Shown here one piece after another: positions 4,809 through 6,969 of a stretch of DNA of 6,969 bases (the stretch's first letter is position 1; every line of letters begins with the position of its first letter). Source of the stretch: CAYRRR01 sp964426755 (lineage in GTDB: Bacteria; Patescibacteriota; Saccharimonadia; Saccharimonadales; JAGQNJ01); the NCBI GenBank assembly GCA_964426755.1, contig CAYRRR010000024.1, positions 1 through 6,969 on the forward strand. The letters run 5' to 3'. Under the pieces are notes generated by a model. The model saw only the letters and a program-made list of their open reading frames with translations, was not told where the DNA came from and did not search any database. The translations under genes and the position numbers were made by a program.

Positions 4809-6969
4809 ATCAAGGCTACAGTCTTTCGGTTACCACAAGCCGGGCCATTAAAGCGCGTGTTAGTCGACGGCTTGATAACCAATATGGACGCAAAGTATTG
4901 TTGATGCTGTCTTTGCTGGCGGTTGTTGGTTGGTTATGGTTGGTTATGGTTCAAAATAATACGCTCGGTAACTTGTTGTTGATTCCTGTTGGGCTCATAG
5001 CTGTAATGTTGGGCTGGTATTACGGTGAGCTCGACACGCTGCCTCCTGTTTCAAAGCTAGAGGACGCAACCGAAATGAGTGATATTTTAAGTCGCCGATT
5101 ATTGGCAAGAGTTAAAGATAGCCCCACGCCAAAAGACCTAGCCGAGATAATCAAAACTGAACAGGGTGGTTTTTTCTTTGCATCCAGGTTTGCGCTTGGC
5201 AATGAGTTTTTTACCCATTTTTCAGCTACCGATGAGGGCTCAACGCCGCTGGTTTGGAGTAAAGCTATAGAGCTTGCTAAACGAAGCCAGAGTCAAGAGA
5301 TTGATTCAGGCATTTTAGCAGGCGCGCTTATTTTGTCGATGCCGGCTATTCAGCCAAAGTTAGCTGCACTACAGCTTGACGAAGAAGACATTATAAACGG
5401 TGTGGAATGGTTTGCGCATGTTCGACGAATGATTGAGCGTGCGGAGGCCAAGCAGCACTATGGGGGTATTGGGCGCGATCTTAGCTTCGGCTGGGCGCCG
5501 TTACTGAATCACGTTGGCTTTAATGTTACCGAAAATATTCAGCGTGGCGGCTATCTGCGCCGCGCGGTGCCATCAAGAGAAGAGGTTATCAATCAGACGT
5601 TACGACAGCTTTCACAGGCCGGACGCCGTAACGCTACGCTTGTAGGTGAGCCAGGTGTTGGAAAAACCACCCTAGTCTACAGTCTTGCGCAACGATTAAT
5701 TGCCAATCAGGCCAATAATGACTTAGCGTACCATCAGGTCATAGCGCTTGATGCCAGCAGCTTAATTGCAAATGCTAAGGGGCGAGGGCAGCTAGAAGAA
5801 TTGCTCATTCATATATTTAACGAAGCAGTGTCTGCAAAAAACGTCATCTTATTTTTAGATGAAGCACAGCTTTTTTTACGAGACGGTACCGGCTCGGTTG
5901 ATCTTTCGAGTCTATTGTTGCCGGTATTACAAGGCGGTAGCTTGCGCATTATTTTGTCTTTGAGCGATCAAGAATGGTTACGGTTGAGCCAAAGCAACCC
6001 TGGCCTGACTCAACTACTCAACCGTGTCGCCGTTAAGCCACTCAATGAGGAAGAAACAATTCAGGTAATTGAGGATGGTTCAATTTTACTTGAAGCGAAG
6101 CACAGACTAGTCTATATGTATCAGTCGCTTAATGAAGCATACAAGTTGGCAGATCGGTTTATTCATGAGCAAGCTTTTCCGGGCAAGGCAATAAAGTTGC
6201 TTGAAGCCGCGGCAAATTTTCCTGAAGCAACGCATTTTATAACCGCCAAAAGCGTTCGGCAAGCGGTTGAAAGTTCGTTTGATGTAAAAGTACAAACAGC
6301 AGATACAGCTGCAGAGCGTGACGTGTTGTTGAATCTTGAAGAGCGCATTCACGAGCGCATGATCAATCAATCACGTGCCGTAAAGTTAGTGAGCGACTCA
6401 CTGCGCCGAGCGCGCAGCGGCGTACGGAATGAAAACAAACCAATCGGCACCTTTTTATTTTTAGGTCCAACCGGAGTAGGCAAAACAGAACTTTCCAAGT
6501 CGCTTGCTAGTGTGTATTTTGGCGGTGAAGATCGCTTAGTGCGAATTGACTTGAACGAATATTCACGCCCAGACGACACCAATCGCTTGTTGGCAGTAGG
6601 CGCAACTGACCCGTACAGTCTGTGCGCACAAATTGCCAAACAGCCTTTTAGTGTCGTGCTGCTAGACGAGATTGAAAAAGCCCACCCAAATGTTTTGAAC
6701 TTGCTGCTGCAAATGCTTGATGAAGGTATTTTGCGTGATGCAAATAATAAACCGGTCAGTTTTCGCGATGCAATCATTATTGCCACCAGTAATGCCGGCG
6801 CAGAGCGCATTAGGCGCCATATTGAAAAAGGCCAAGTTTTAGAGCAGTTTGAAGAAAGTTTTATAGATGAACTTATAAATGCTAATGTTTTTCGTCCAGA
6901 GTTTTTAAACCGCTTTGATGAGATTGTACTGTTCAGACCGCTTAATAAAGAAGAACTGATGCAGGTAGT
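4805..6969 (+). CDS. Membrane-anchored ClpC-like double AAA+ ATPase (3' end off window)
   Basis: The 721 visible codons show an AAA+ unfoldase-like ATPase fixed to the membrane. Two helices (about 31-49 and 54-73) precede a divergent Clp N-domain-like region (about 85-205). NBD1 has Walker A GEPGVGKTT (281-289) and Walker B LFLDEA (D352, E353). NBD2 has Walker A GPTGVGKTE (554-562), Walker B LLDEIEKAH (D621, E622), sensor-1 N663 and arginine finger FRPEFLNR (R703). Against B. subtilis ClpC (from memory) several working parts are missing. The NBD1 pore tyrosine of KYRG is glycine (KGRG, 325-328). The arginine pair of ALERRF is replaced near LTQLLNR. The ClpC middle coiled-coil is absent. The NBD2 GYVG pore loop is lost in a 5-residue shortening (593-616). 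Binding and hydrolysis should persist, but substrate threading in the usual way is doubtful. Translation is coupled to the upstream membrane-protein gene by a 4-bp overlap. The frame is open at base 6969; roughly 90-110 C-terminal residues are probably missing. Confidence 0.88.
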   Translation, partial: MNQGYSLSVTTSRAIKARVSRRLDNQYGRKVLLMLSLLAVVGWLWLVMVQNNTLGNLLLIPVGLIAVMLGWYYGELDTLPPVSKLEDATEMSDILSRRLLARVKDSPTPKDLAEIIKTEQGGFFFASRFALGNEFFTHFSATDEGSTPLVWSKAIELAKRSQSQEIDSGILAGALILSMPAIQPKLAALQLDEEDIINGVEWFAHVRRMIERAEAKQHYGGIGRDLSFGWAPLLNHVGFNVTENIQRGGYLRRAVPSREEVINQTLRQLSQAGRRNATLVGEPGVGKTTLVYSLAQRLIANQANNDLAYHQVIALDASSLIANAKGRGQLEELLIHIFNEAVSAKNVILFLDEAQLFLRDGTGSVDLSSLLLPVLQGGSLRIILSLSDQEWLRLSQSNPGLTQLLNRVAVKPLNEEETIQVIEDGSILLEAKHRLVYMYQSLNEAYKLADRFIHEQAFPGKAIKLLEAAANFPEATHFITAKSVRQAVESSFDVKVQTADTAAERDVLLNLEERIHERMINQSRAVKLVSDSLRRARSGVRNENKPIGTFLFLGPTGVGKTELSKSLASVYFGGEDRLVRIDLNEYSRPDDTNRLLAVGATDPYSLCAQIAKQPFSVVLLDEIEKAHPNVLNLLLQMLDEGILRDANNKPVSFRDAIIIATSNAGAERIRRHIEKGQVLEQFEESFIDELINANVFRPEFLNRFDEIVLFRPLNKEELMQV
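4929..4950 (+). repeat. Short tandem repeat inside the first helix of the ClpC-like gene
   Basis: The 10-bp unit TGGTTATGGT occurs twice in a row (4931-4950), preceded by a partial match. It encodes the Trp/Leu/Val-rich part of the first membrane helix (WLWLVMV). A 10-bp unit shifts frame on each copy, so loss or gain of one unit would break the gene. It is a possible slippage spot and is otherwise unremarkable. Confidence 0.5.

Noticed and set aside
1..6969. UGA recoding as glycine (as in Gracilibacteria/SR1)
   Set aside because: TGA ends genes at natural positions, including both ATGA overlaps, and no gene reads through an internal TGA.

Overview
The window looks like a chromosomal segment of a Candidate Phyla Radiation (Patescibacteria) bacterium, most likely Saccharibacteria-like. 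The evidence is the company of genes: a short DUF948-type protein followed by a YtxH protein, a polyprenol/phytol-kinase-like membrane enzyme, a minimal P1B-type metal ATPase, a small membrane protein, and a membrane-anchored, ClpC-like double AAA+ ATPase. TGA is used as an ordinary stop. The lineage is inferred from family recognition and was not tested by a search.

Layout. Bases 1-212 hold no gene but contain a good promoter (TAGACT-N17-TATAAT) and a small 5' hairpin. Bases 213-961 encode two translationally coupled genes on +: a secreted six-cysteine protein and a 61-residue two-helix membrane protein. By hand count of sample lines they are about half G+C, against roughly 40 % in the next operon, so this pair looks like an acquired module.

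Bases 974-1096 hold the most striking part of the window: a 14-bp stem closed over two small hairpins (a three-way junction), followed with no gap by a complete type III hammerhead ribozyme. It would cleave after C1048. Every core nucleotide of the hammerhead consensus is present and all three stems pair.

Bases 1178-2498 carry the DUF948-like, YtxH and polyprenol-kinase-like genes on +. The P-type ATPase (2491-4338, -) converges on the kinase with an 8-bp overlap. It is divergent from a small membrane protein (4395-4808, +), which overlaps by 4 bp the start of the ClpC-like gene (4805 to the window end, open).

How it may work together (inference): one transcript from the promoter near base 112 would carry the secreted protein, the membrane protein, the junction and the ribozyme. 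Self-cleavage would leave the upstream mRNA with a structured 3' end and separate it from the downstream envelope-stress-like operon. The membrane protein and ClpC-like ATPase probably form one complex. The ATPase keeps both nucleotide-binding sites but has lost the usual substrate-gripping pore loops. No tRNA, rRNA, CRISPR array, transposase or integrase was seen.
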